Assembly (NCBI RefSeq): GCF_009834805.1
Contig: NZ_WVHO01000011.1
Coordinates: forward strand, 1-64,000
Direction: 5' to 3'
Length of the DNA stretch: 64,000 bases
Source: Saccharibacter sp. 17.LH.SD
GTDB lineage: Bacteria > Pseudomonadota > Alphaproteobacteria > Acetobacterales > Acetobacteraceae
Made by a program: the position numbers and the translations under genes. The number at the start of each line of letters is the position of its first letter. The stretch's first letter is position 1. The notes beneath the pieces were generated by a model. The model saw only the letters and a program-made list of their open reading frames with translations, searched no databases and was not told the DNA's origin. Below, piece by piece: positions 25,425 through 33,766 of the stretch.

Positions 25425-26863
25425 AAGACAACTCCTGCAGGAGAAATGCCTAACGAGGCTAACGCCAATGGGATATCATCAGGTTGATGCCCTCGCATAA
25501 TACCCTCCAACACACACAATACTGGCTGCGTAGGGTCTCTTACTTGTAGATTTTCTATTTTCCCATGTAAGAGTTTTACCCAATACCAAATGTCTCCGCG
25601 GGCACCTTCGGCTACGCCCAATCCTTCCCCTGTCATAGGAATGGTCTGAGCCTCATCCTCTATCCCTAAGCTCGCTATGATACGTTGGATAAGATATAGA
25701 GAATCCCGTATCTCCAACAAACGCTGTCCATTTCGCGCAAGAGCACACCCTTCATGACGGCCTGATGCACGCAAAGCATCAAGACGCATACCAACATCCA
25801 TTGAGCGCATATCAATATAGCGTCCGCTTGCACGACCCGTAACCCCACCGATAGCATATCCCCATACATGCTCAGGTGACAGAATGGCGATGCCTTCCAT
25901 CCGAGACGAGAAAAGACGGTTCAAACCTGTTAAACGTGGAAGTAACGGCTGCATAGTCTCCGTCACAGCCTGTGCAAATGGAACTATTTCTGAAACCTTA
26001 CTTCCTTCATCCCAAAAACGGACCGTATCCGTTAAGCGACGTGAAACACCATATTGACTGCATAACTGCGCCAAGACTTCACGTGCATGGTCACAATGCG
26101 TTGCCAAAAGGTCAGCCTTTACACAACGGGCAACCAAACCGATATCAAACAAATGAAGGCTAATGCGTTCAACTTCCAAAAGAATAAAACGTATATCACG
26201 CTCCTGCGGCAAGGGCACCTTCGCTTGCGCTTGTTCAACGGCCCGCACAAATGCCAAAGGATGTGCAACAAACCCCCCTGCACTGACACGGCTAATCAGT
26301 GGCAACGCTTCTTGAGGAGACAATCCCTTCACTTGAGATAGAATACCCCGATGCCCACTCGCAATGTGTACGTCCAGCTTTGTTATAAGCCCCTTTGACA
26401 CGTTATACGTCAGGTCAAGCAAGCCGGGCACAGCCAGGCACGCAGCTTTCAGTTCGTACCCTTCTTCGCGTTCGTCATGGACTTTCCCTTGAACAGGAAT
26501 CGGCTCACGCGCCATGGGCCATGTTAGAGTCCAACTGCCATTATCCAGAGCAGAGCGATCATCCAACGCGAAAAGAGGCTCAACACCCCACAAATCACGC
26601 GCCATACGTTCTCCCCACTGAGCGGCTAGGAAACGCATTGAAGGGGCATAATAGCGGCGCTTTTCCACTGGGACGCTCAACAAAAAAGGGAGTTCATCTT
26701 CCAATAAAAGCATTGTCGCATAGTCTTCATCAGCCCATGAGGCGATGAGCGACACCGTTTTATCAGCATGTTGCAATACCCCCTGCCATATCTGATTATC
26801 CACCCGATAATGCGACAATCCAACACGTTCACCATGCTGCATGATGGCAGATAATAAACTCAT
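25421..26863 (-). CDS. Hydrogenase-4 large subunit-like (NuoCD-like), NiFe-site cysteines missing
   Basis: A 480-residue homologue of HyfG/HycE. Residues ~40-115 form a NuoC-like domain (PSMRFLAAQWGERMARDLWG), followed by a NuoD-like core (VHIASGHRGI, ERDIRFILLEVERISLHLFD, GSKVSEIVPFA). The first NiFe motif RVCGIC reads RVSAGG (residues 192-197), and the C-terminal DPCxxC motif reads RDPTQPVL. All four Ni/Fe cysteine ligands are therefore absent, so it cannot be an ordinary NiFe hydrogenase. The ATG at 26863 overlaps the preceding stop by 4 bp. This fits the Ehr (energy-converting hydrogenase-related) group; closest name is hyfG. Confidence 0.85.
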   Translation of the reverse strand: MSLLSAIMQHGERVGLSHYRVDNQIWQGVLQHADKTVSLIASWADEDYATMLLLEDELPFLLSVPVEKRRYYAPSMRFLAAQWGERMARDLWGVEPLFALDDRSALDNGSWTLTWPMAREPIPVQGKVHDEREEGYELKAACLAVPGLLDLTYNVSKGLITKLDVHIASGHRGILSQVKGLSPQEALPLISRVSAGGFVAHPLAFVRAVEQAQAKVPLPQERDIRFILLEVERISLHLFDIGLVARCVKADLLATHCDHAREVLAQLCSQYGVSRRLTDTVRFWDEGSKVSEIVPFAQAVTETMQPLLPRLTGLNRLFSSRMEGIAILSPEHVWGYAIGGVTGRASGRYIDMRSMDVGMRLDALRASGRHEGCALARNGQRLLEIRDSLYLIQRIIASLGIEDEAQTIPMTGEGLGVAEGARGDIWYWVKLLHGKIENLQVRDPTQPVLCVLEGIMRGHQPDDIPLALASLGISPAGVVL

Positions 26864-28035
26864 GGATGCCACTCTGGCAGAATATTTTGGCCGGACAAAC
26901 AAACCCCCACGACAGCCACAACCATCAGTAAAGCAACAAGCACTTGCGTATACCTACCTTGCTTTCCCCGGTACAGCGCACTCCCCTCACGCATTGGGAC
27001 AAGCCTCAAACCCCTTATCCCTAAGGCAATGCAAAGCAACAAAATCCCCAAGACAACAATGGAAAGCACATGCCCTAATTGTAACAACACAACCCCAATA
27101 ACTGGCAATACAGCCCTCTCAGGCAACGTATTATATTCATCATTTTTGAGAGAAACACCTAAGCGAAGACTTGTACTCAGCAACGCCGCAGCTTGTAGAA
27201 GTAATAAAATAATCTCTTGTTCTGTTGCCGCCGCTAAAGCGCCTAACCCTGTTAAGCAAGGCAAAAGAGGAAATACATGCCCTCGACCAACCATCGTTAC
27301 AAACAAAGCCAACAACCCAGCAACCATCATTAAATGACGAGCCAATGGATAAAAGGCCAAATGAAGCATTAATGTTAGAGCCGCAAAACGTAAGCCAACA
27401 TCAAGCAAATCAAGTTCTGGGGCGGCCGTCGCAGCACTCCCCAAGCCTGCCATCATACCAACGCCAACAACAGAAAGAATAATACCTAATGTCTGAGCTG
27501 ATTCTGGCGTCACAACCGCAGCCCCACCATGCAATAAGGTGGCCCCTAACCCGCCAAGAACGACCCCACAAAGGCGAAGACGCGCCATGACCCAAGCCGG
27601 CATTGCTCGCCTCGTTGCGCGACCATCCCACCATGCAAGAAGTACAGACCCTGCCCCAACAGCAATTGTTACTGCCAAAGTTGAGCGAAAAAGAAACCCC
27701 ATAAAAGAGCAACCAACCACCAAAAAAGGTAGCCGCTCTCCTATTCCCCCGCCTAAACGCCCAATGCTAGAATCATGAAAAAAAAGCTGCATAAACAGTA
27801 GAAATGGAACGAAGGATTCTAACCCAAGGGCAACCATTTCGGCTGGTTCCAACCCTTGAGCACACCCAATAAGCGCTAAAAAACTTAACCCAAGCCCTAT
27901 ATATGAAAATTCCTGAGCGTGCCCCACGCGTCCCGATATCCACAACAACCATGCGACTAAAAAAGGCCAGCAAAAGATTGCAAACGAAATAGGCGATGCA
28001 AATAAACCCGGTGGGATCATAGGATGAGGTGTCAT
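26860..28035 (-). CDS. Hydrogenase-4 component F-like membrane subunit (NuoM/N-like, divergent)
   Basis: A 391-residue protein that is almost entirely hydrophobic, with roughly eleven membrane segments. It is placed by gene order (E-F-G-I as in hyf operons) and by weak resemblance to HyfF: a LESFVPFLLFMQLFF helix, and LRFAALTLMLHLAF near the middle. The motif PFHxWLxxAH, typical of antiporter-like subunits, is not visible. The ATG at 28035 overlaps the upstream stop (ATGA), which rejects a longer start at 28149. It is shorter than HyfF (about 500-530). Function inferred. Confidence 0.65.
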   Translation of the reverse strand: MTPHPMIPPGLFASPISFAIFCWPFLVAWLLWISGRVGHAQEFSYIGLGLSFLALIGCAQGLEPAEMVALGLESFVPFLLFMQLFFHDSSIGRLGGGIGERLPFLVVGCSFMGFLFRSTLAVTIAVGAGSVLLAWWDGRATRRAMPAWVMARLRLCGVVLGGLGATLLHGGAAVVTPESAQTLGIILSVVGVGMMAGLGSAATAAPELDLLDVGLRFAALTLMLHLAFYPLARHLMMVAGLLALFVTMVGRGHVFPLLPCLTGLGALAAATEQEIILLLLQAAALLSTSLRLGVSLKNDEYNTLPERAVLPVIGVVLLQLGHVLSIVVLGILLLCIALGIRGLRLVPMREGSALYRGKQGRYTQVLVALLMVVAVVGVCLSGQNILPEWHP

Positions 28036-28568
28036 TGATCCTCCACACGCCGCCACGCTAACCGTGGCAACAATGTAGCTCCTAACACCGCAAGAACCCC
28101 CCACAGAGCCACAGCCATCACAAGAAGCCCCCATGACGACAGCACACACGCCATGACCAACAAGCCATCAACCGCCATTAACAACCCACAAAACTGCGAC
28201 AATGGAACGCCATAGGCTGCGGAACATAAACCTGCCAAAACAAGCCCCACACCCAATGTTGGCACTAATCCAAGGCTTGCACCTGATAACGCCAACACAA
28301 GCTGCATGAGCAATATCGCAAGTACTGGGGCCGTTGCTTTCATCATCGAAAGGCGCTCAGCATGAGAGGAAACAGCAAACCCTCTCAGACCGAGCCATGC
28401 GAGCATGTTAAAGACTAACAAAGCCACAACAGCGACGACAATAAGAACGCCCCCACCCAACGAAGCCGATGTAAAGGCACAAATAACCCCGTAGACAGGG
28501 AGCCAACGCCCATCGCGCCCTAATGTTAATAAAACCATGACGAGCGCGAGTGAAAAACCAACGGTCAT
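28032..28568 (-). CDS. Hydrogenase-4 component E-like membrane subunit (NuoK-like)
   Basis: A 178-residue protein with five or six hydrophobic segments. Its QFCGLLMAVDGLLVMACVL segment parallels the NuoK/HyfE helix with an acidic residue before Asn-Gly (here D-G rather than E-N-G). HyfE of E. coli is about 216 residues. The ATG at 28568 overlaps the upstream stop by 4 bp, and the gene overlaps the next by 4 bp. The single membrane Asp could sit in a proton path (inference). Confidence 0.7.
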   Translation of the reverse strand: MTVGFSLALVMVLLTLGRDGRWLPVYGVICAFTSASLGGGVLIVVAVVALLVFNMLAWLGLRGFAVSSHAERLSMMKATAPVLAILLMQLVLALSGASLGLVPTLGVGLVLAGLCSAAYGVPLSQFCGLLMAVDGLLVMACVLSSWGLLVMAVALWGVLAVLGATLLPRLAWRRVEDQ

Positions 28569-29437
28569 GTCGCGAACCTTCCTGCGAGAGCGATCAAAAA
28601 GCCCAACCCGATCAATAAAGCAATCAGTCGCACATGCCGCTCTACACCGATTAAACGTAACAGAACCGTTACAAACAAAGCACAGGCTAGCCGAATGACC
28701 AACTCCACGATGCTCGCCCATCCATCGCTATCGCTGAGAACGGGGAACAGCAAATCCGCAACGAGCAATAACCATCCCATTTGCAAGAAACGTACCAAAA
28801 CACGCCGGCAATCCCGCCCATCACGCGTAGGAACATAACGGTAGCTCATCATAAGTTCTGTTAATTCAGACACTGTTGGCAACGGAGACGACACAGCCAG
28901 CGCCAACGCACAGCAAATGCTTGCACCAGCCAATCCTGATCCTGGAAGCAAACGCAGCACAGTATGGATACCCGAAAGCCCATATACCCCTGGTGCCGCT
29001 AGGACAAGAAGGGCCTCTGCCATACAGAGTGGGACGATAGCTCCAACATAGCGTCCTAAAAAAAACGCTGGCATTAAGCAAAAGCCACCCCAAAGAAGTA
29101 TTCCTCCAACCAGAAGAATATCTCCCAACGGGCCAGGAAAGAGCATCATATCCCCTAAGCCTGGAATAACAACACAGCCAGGGAGCGCAATAAAAACAAT
29201 CATCGCCAGTGAGAAAGACACTCCTTCTGCTGGCGGAAGGCCCTGCCTCATGACATGACGAAAAAATGATATGAACTGTCGATAAATCTGTCCAAGACGA
29301 GGAACAGTCCGCCCTGAGAGCAGGACAGGAGACACCTCAAGAGCCCATGTAAAGAACGGTGTAAGAAGACATAAAATGACGAGCTGGCAAAAACTCACCG
29401 CTCCTTCTTGAAGAACTTCTATCACCTGATGGCTCAT
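28565..29437 (-). CDS. Hydrogenase-4 component C/NuoH-like membrane subunit
   Basis: A 290-residue membrane protein with about eight hydrophobic segments. GRTVPRLGQIYRQFISFFRH (about residues 42-61) corresponds to the GRxGPxxxQPYRDLxKLxxK loop of HyfC/HycD and complex I NuoH. A central acidic loop (TVSELTELMMSYRYVPTRDG) matches the cytoplasmic loop that meets the Fe-S subunit in NuoH. Starts at an ATGA overlap with the B-like gene. Confidence 0.8.
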   Translation of the reverse strand: MSHQVIEVLQEGAVSFCQLVILCLLTPFFTWALEVSPVLLSGRTVPRLGQIYRQFISFFRHVMRQGLPPAEGVSFSLAMIVFIALPGCVVIPGLGDMMLFPGPLGDILLVGGILLWGGFCLMPAFFLGRYVGAIVPLCMAEALLVLAAPGVYGLSGIHTVLRLLPGSGLAGASICCALALAVSSPLPTVSELTELMMSYRYVPTRDGRDCRRVLVRFLQMGWLLLVADLLFPVLSDSDGWASIVELVIRLACALFVTVLLRLIGVERHVRLIALLIGLGFLIALAGRFAT

Positions 29438-30768
29438 GCCGTTAGCCCTATGATAGCGAGAACACTGCCAAGGAATAGGAGCCAGAACGCTAATCCGACT
29501 TCAGAAAGTGGCGCATTAAAACGACGAACATCCCCCGCCAGTACGTCCCAATAACCGCGCCCTCCTACCATCCAGCGGCGCCATTGCCACATGAGATGAG
29601 GCCTCTCTCCCGCAAACCATAGTCCCCAGCTTTGTTTTTCAGACAACGGAACCGAAGCCGCTATGAAAATATCGCCCAACACGCGGCGTGACGATCGCCG
29701 CGTCGACAAAAACCAAAAAAAACACAACAGAACCCACAACACAGGATACGCAACAACAGCACCGTCACCTCCTGGGAAAAACCACAAGATTGCCCCAAGA
29801 GATTGCCTATCAAACGTAGCTCCAAATTGTTTCAACACAGCCCAGCTTGCTAAAAATACCAGAGACGGCAAGACCACAGCACTCACGATAAAAATTTTGC
29901 TTTTCACAGGTTCTCGTAATGCTGGAATCAGCCGAACACCTTCCACCACAGAAAGACCAACCAAGATCAACGCGAGTCCAACCCCTGCAATCGTCCAGCC
30001 TGGTGTTCCTGTTGCCATACCCAAAGCAGCATGCATCCCAAGCCACATCACTAAAAAGCCTGGAAGAGGTGGAATAGGTAAACTTAAAGACCGCCATGAA
30101 GGCCGCAACGTACCAATCACCTGCAATGTAAGATCAAGCACCAAAGCCCGAACCGCCGCTTGGGCGCTTTCGTCCAATCCTTCCTGTTGTGCTGCTTCAA
30201 TAATGCCAAGGAGTAAGAGCGGCCTCAGCGTTAAAATAACACTTAAGAGTGCCCCCCAACCTTTAATATAGGCCCATATCCCCAGAAGAAGCATAACGCT
30301 TCCTGAACCGAGTATCCATGTTACCGGGTGGCTCGGCATAACATGTGACGCAAGGCCAAGTGCTAAAATGACACCGACACATCGCTGATAAGGTGATATT
30401 TCCCTCCCCTGCCCTGGCCACAACAAAACCGGCAGAATAAGAACCGTACCCCCGGTTGTTGGAAAAAGCCCGTATAGTACAAGAGCAGGAACGCCCCAAA
30501 AAGGCAAAAAGACATCCCCCGCCTTGCCGCCCAAAAGCACCATCATCACGGCAAGCGACAAAGCAATGACACCCGTCTGCCCAACGATGAGCGCTACCAA
30601 AGCCACAAGAAGGGCTATGATACGATGCCATTCCTCATAACGAAGGGAAAAAGCACGCCCTTCACCCCACAACACTCTTTTTACGCCTAGCGGTTCGTAG
30701 CACTCACCCCACAAAAGGCACAGCAACAACCCCGCTAAAAATAGGGTTAAAGGATCACCATGAAACAC
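29434..30768 (-). CDS. Hydrogenase-4 component B-like membrane subunit (NuoL/M-like, divergent)
   Basis: A 444-residue protein, largely hydrophobic, with about ten membrane segments. LSLPIPPLPGFLVMWL (near the middle) matches the conserved L-x2-P-P-L-x-G-F-x2-W of NuoM/HyfB-type subunits. The PFHxWLxxAH/APTPVSAL block that should precede it is not recognisable, so proton-pumping residues may be lost. I chose GTG at 30768, 8 bp after the holC stop with AGGA upstream; a TTG start at 30855 would overlap holC by 79 bp. Confidence 0.65.
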   Translation of the reverse strand: MFHGDPLTLFLAGLLLCLLWGECYEPLGVKRVLWGEGRAFSLRYEEWHRIIALLVALVALIVGQTGVIALSLAVMMVLLGGKAGDVFLPFWGVPALVLYGLFPTTGGTVLILPVLLWPGQGREISPYQRCVGVILALGLASHVMPSHPVTWILGSGSVMLLLGIWAYIKGWGALLSVILTLRPLLLLGIIEAAQQEGLDESAQAAVRALVLDLTLQVIGTLRPSWRSLSLPIPPLPGFLVMWLGMHAALGMATGTPGWTIAGVGLALILVGLSVVEGVRLIPALREPVKSKIFIVSAVVLPSLVFLASWAVLKQFGATFDRQSLGAILWFFPGGDGAVVAYPVLWVLLCFFWFLSTRRSSRRVLGDIFIAASVPLSEKQSWGLWFAGERPHLMWQWRRWMVGGRGYWDVLAGDVRRFNAPLSEVGLAFWLLFLGSVLAIIGLTA

Positions 30769-30776
30769 GCTGCTGC

Positions 30777-31283
30777 TTATCCTGCCCGTCGCCAACCACG
30801 GGCTTCTTGTTTCCAGTAGGTCATTAAACAACCAGCCTTTTTCATAGCCCGCCAACGCACCCGCGCCTGCTCCACCATGTGTTCATCACGACCATCAAAC
30901 AAATCAAAAACACGCACGAAAGAGGTCATGACATCATCTCCCGCACCATTAATGCGGAATAAAAATTGCGCCTGATTAGGCACGTCACTCTCGGCGGTTA
31001 ACCAAATAGGCTGTCTCTCGGCTTTCCCTGTGGCGGCACATCCATGCGGCAACCAAATGGGAGAACGGCACGCCCACAGAACTTTATCAAGATGCGCTAC
31101 CATAGCGTCATCCGAGCAACGGACAACCGCTCTTTCTCGCGCATCGAGTGTTTTTCCGAGCAAAGCTGGAAGAGCTTCGTCCAAAGAAGTGCGTGTCAGA
31201 TGGTAGAACCCCACCTGAACACGCTTTTCTGCCAGAGAATCCTCGGCACCATCATCCCCTCTGTCGTGAGTCTCTGCCGCCAT
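30777..31283 (-). CDS. holC: DNA polymerase III chi subunit
   Basis: Clamp-loader accessory protein that contacts SSB. The 168-residue product has the family start VQVGFYHLTRTSLDEALPALLGK and the ALVRC-like, HLDKVLW and PHG segments, then VRVFDLFDGRDE near the C-terminus. It follows pepA by 24 bp, the standard pepA-holC pair. It is directly followed by the hydrogenase-like genes. Confidence 0.9.
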   Translation of the reverse strand: MAAETHDRGDDGAEDSLAEKRVQVGFYHLTRTSLDEALPALLGKTLDARERAVVRCSDDAMVAHLDKVLWACRSPIWLPHGCAATGKAERQPIWLTAESDVPNQAQFLFRINGAGDDVMTSFVRVFDLFDGRDEHMVEQARVRWRAMKKAGCLMTYWKQEARGWRRAG

Positions 31284-31307
31284 AAGATCCTCTGTCGTAA
31301 CTCCATC

Positions 31308-32816
31308 TCAGTTTTGTGTCTCGTGATCCTGCACAAAGCGATCAAGAAGCTGTACACCAAACCCTGTTGCGCCCCGACGCGCTAGAGCTGACTCTTTATC
31401 AAGCCACGCTGTTCCGGCGATATCCAAATGAGCCCATGGCGTATCACCGACAAAACGCTTCAAGAATTCGGCCGCTAGAATAGCACTCCCCGGGCGCCCG
31501 CCAATGTTCTTAACATCAGCAATATCAGAATCAAGCTGGCGGTTATAAGCAGACCCCATTGGCATGCGCCACAATTTCTCACCCACTTCTTTACCAGCAT
31601 CCTCAAGGGCTTGAGCTAACCGATCATGATTACTAAACAACCCCGCATGCTCCGCACCCAGCGCAACAACGATAGCACCGGTTAGAGTGGCCAAATTAAT
31701 CATAAAAGACGGCGCATAAGTCTTCCGCGTATAAGCCAGCAAATCAGCCAAAACCAGACGCCCTTCCGCATCCGTGTTCAATACTTCAATAGTCTGACCA
31801 CTATAGCTCTTGACGATATCCCCAGGACGTTGGGCCTTACCGGAGACCATATTCTCCACCAGCCCGACAACCCCCACAGCATTCACTTCTGCTTTGCGAC
31901 GCGCCAAGGTGCTCATAACGCCGACAACAGTCGCAGCACCACCCATATCATTTTTCATCTCATCCATTCCAGCGGCGGGCTTAATCGAAATACCACCGGA
32001 ATCAAACGTGACCCCCTTACCAACAAAGGCAAGTGGCGCCTCTTGCGCAGAGGCAGCTCCTTGGTAACGCATAATGACTGTATAAGGCTCGCGCTCACTT
32101 CCTTGAGCCACACCGAGCAGAGCACCAAACCCCAATGCCTCCATTTGGGTTTGATCCAAAACCTCTATCTCCAGACCAAGGTCACGCAGCGCTTCAATAC
32201 GGTTTTTAAAACTCTCTGGATAAAGGACGTTAGACGGTTCATTAACGAGATCACGCGTTAACAGGACACCATCTCCCACGGCCTCCAATTCAGCCCAGCG
32301 TGACAAGGCTGTTTCAACCTCTTCTTCTGTCGACAGCGCGATGCTCAGAGTATCGAATACGCCCGGTTTTTGCTTTTCTGATAAATATTTCGTGAAATGA
32401 TAGCTTGTTAACCGTGCGCCAAGGGCCACATCCGCGGCATGCGCTGCCATTCCCTCGGGGAGAACAATCACGCCTTGAGTGCCTGCAAGAGATGATTTCT
32501 CTAAAGCACGCAGCGCAGCTCCTCCTACCTCTTCCATGAGGTATGATTCGCTCAGATTAAATTCATTCGTGGTTTTGCAGCCGATCAACTGCACCTGAGC
32601 AATTTGTTCAACAGGAGCAAGGACACTCAGATTCTGTCCATAACTTCCTTTGAAACCTCGCAACGTCACGGCACGCAAAAGTGCGCCGCCTGTTATCTCA
32701 TCAAGGCGCTTGAACGCCGCCATTTTTGTCGCATCCTCGCCAAAGCAAAGGAGCGCTACCGACAATGGCGTATTGACGTCAGACGGAGAAAAAACATCAA
32801 AGGAAAGCTGGAGCAT
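31308..32816 (-). CDS. pepA: Leucyl aminopeptidase
   Basis: Dizinc M17 cytosolic aminopeptidase. 502 residues from ATG 32816 (MLQLSFDVFSPSD). The C-terminal catalytic domain shows GKGVTFDSGGISIKP, MKNDMGGAATV, the signature NTDAEGRLVLADLL and LATLTGAIVVALG. The N-terminal macro-like domain is normal. A longer start at 32855 lacks support. Heads the pepA-holC-hydrogenase-like run. Confidence 0.96.
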   Translation of the reverse strand: MLQLSFDVFSPSDVNTPLSVALLCFGEDATKMAAFKRLDEITGGALLRAVTLRGFKGSYGQNLSVLAPVEQIAQVQLIGCKTTNEFNLSESYLMEEVGGAALRALEKSSLAGTQGVIVLPEGMAAHAADVALGARLTSYHFTKYLSEKQKPGVFDTLSIALSTEEEVETALSRWAELEAVGDGVLLTRDLVNEPSNVLYPESFKNRIEALRDLGLEIEVLDQTQMEALGFGALLGVAQGSEREPYTVIMRYQGAASAQEAPLAFVGKGVTFDSGGISIKPAAGMDEMKNDMGGAATVVGVMSTLARRKAEVNAVGVVGLVENMVSGKAQRPGDIVKSYSGQTIEVLNTDAEGRLVLADLLAYTRKTYAPSFMINLATLTGAIVVALGAEHAGLFSNHDRLAQALEDAGKEVGEKLWRMPMGSAYNRQLDSDIADVKNIGGRPGSAILAAEFLKRFVGDTPWAHLDIAGTAWLDKESALARRGATGFGVQLLDRFVQDHETQN

Positions 32817-32953
32817 GAAATATCCGGGATAAATAAAGAAAACCCTCAGACACACATAATCACCGTGTATCTACCTCTATCTTATCGGCAGAGGAGGGCT
32901 TTCAGACAAGAGGGCAAGTGACGAATGTTGTGCAATCAGTTAAAGTTAACGCC

Positions 32954-33766
32954 ATGAGCGTTTCTTCTAACATACCATACGATAACCGTGCGTTGCTGGC
33001 CCTAGCCGTTGAGGTTGTTGCTGAGGCAGCAGAAATCGTCAGATCTATCCGACATAAAGGTTTTGAAACGGCTATAAAAGCCGACTCCTCTCCGGTGACC
33101 GAAGCTGATCAAGCTTCAGAGAAGCATATTCTTCAACGACTCCGGAAAGCCTGTCCAGATATTGCAGCAATAGCCGAAGAAGAAAATGCTGCTGGAGTCC
33201 AAATCCAACCTGGTGACACCTATTGGCTTATTGACCCTCTTGATGGAACAAAAGGTTTCGCTAAAGGTGGCGATGATTTTGCAATTAATATCGGCTTAAT
33301 TCACAATCATAGACCTGTTCTTGGAGCCGTCGCTCTTCCGGCTTTTTTTCAAATTTATGGCGGCGGAAAAGGGCTGGGTGCATTTCGCCGAGACCCCGAT
33401 GGGCAACATATCATTCATACATCCCCGCCTCCATCTGACGGATTACGCGTTCTCGCCTCATCCCATCACGGCTCTGAAGTTCTTTTGCAACGCTGGCTTT
33501 CAGGCCGTTCGATCCGCTCTATTCAACGTATGGGGTCTGCCGCGAAACTCGTCCGTGTTGCGGAAGGAAATGCTGATTTTTACCCACGCTTTGGCCCCAC
33601 AATGGAATGGGATACGGCTGCACCTCATGCCATTTTAGAGGAGGCTGGGGGTTGCCTCTACGATGAGAATGGGCATGTCATGCGTTACGGGAAAAAAGGA
33701 TGGAAAAATCCGCCTTTTTACTGCACGGGATACATTGAAACAGAAAAGCTAAACACGCCTTCATGA
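32954..33766 (+). CDS. cysQ: 3'(2'),5'-bisphosphate nucleotidase CysQ
   Basis: Mg-dependent phosphatase of the inositol monophosphatase superfamily that removes 3'-phosphate from PAP. Motifs: SPVTEADQASE, AIAEEEN, the metal site WLIDPLDGTKGFAKGGDDFAIN (about residue 90) and EWDTAAPHAILEEAGG. The ATG at 32954 gives 270 residues. An upstream GTG at 32918 in frame, preceded by GAGGG at very short spacing, would add 12 residues and cannot be excluded. Overlaps the Sua5 gene by 4 bp. Confidence 0.93.
   Translation: MSVSSNIPYDNRALLALAVEVVAEAAEIVRSIRHKGFETAIKADSSPVTEADQASEKHILQRLRKACPDIAAIAEEENAAGVQIQPGDTYWLIDPLDGTKGFAKGGDDFAINIGLIHNHRPVLGAVALPAFFQIYGGGKGLGAFRRDPDGQHIIHTSPPPSDGLRVLASSHHGSEVLLQRWLSGRSIRSIQRMGSAAKLVRVAEGNADFYPRFGPTMEWDTAAPHAILEEAGGCLYDENGHVMRYGKKGWKNPPFYCTGYIETEKLNTPS

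Noticed and set aside
24951-30768. Calling the cluster a functional hydrogenase-4 or part of complex I
   Set aside because: NiFe cysteine ligands are missing and there are no maturation genes; complex I would need NuoE/F/G/I and a NuoB CC motif.
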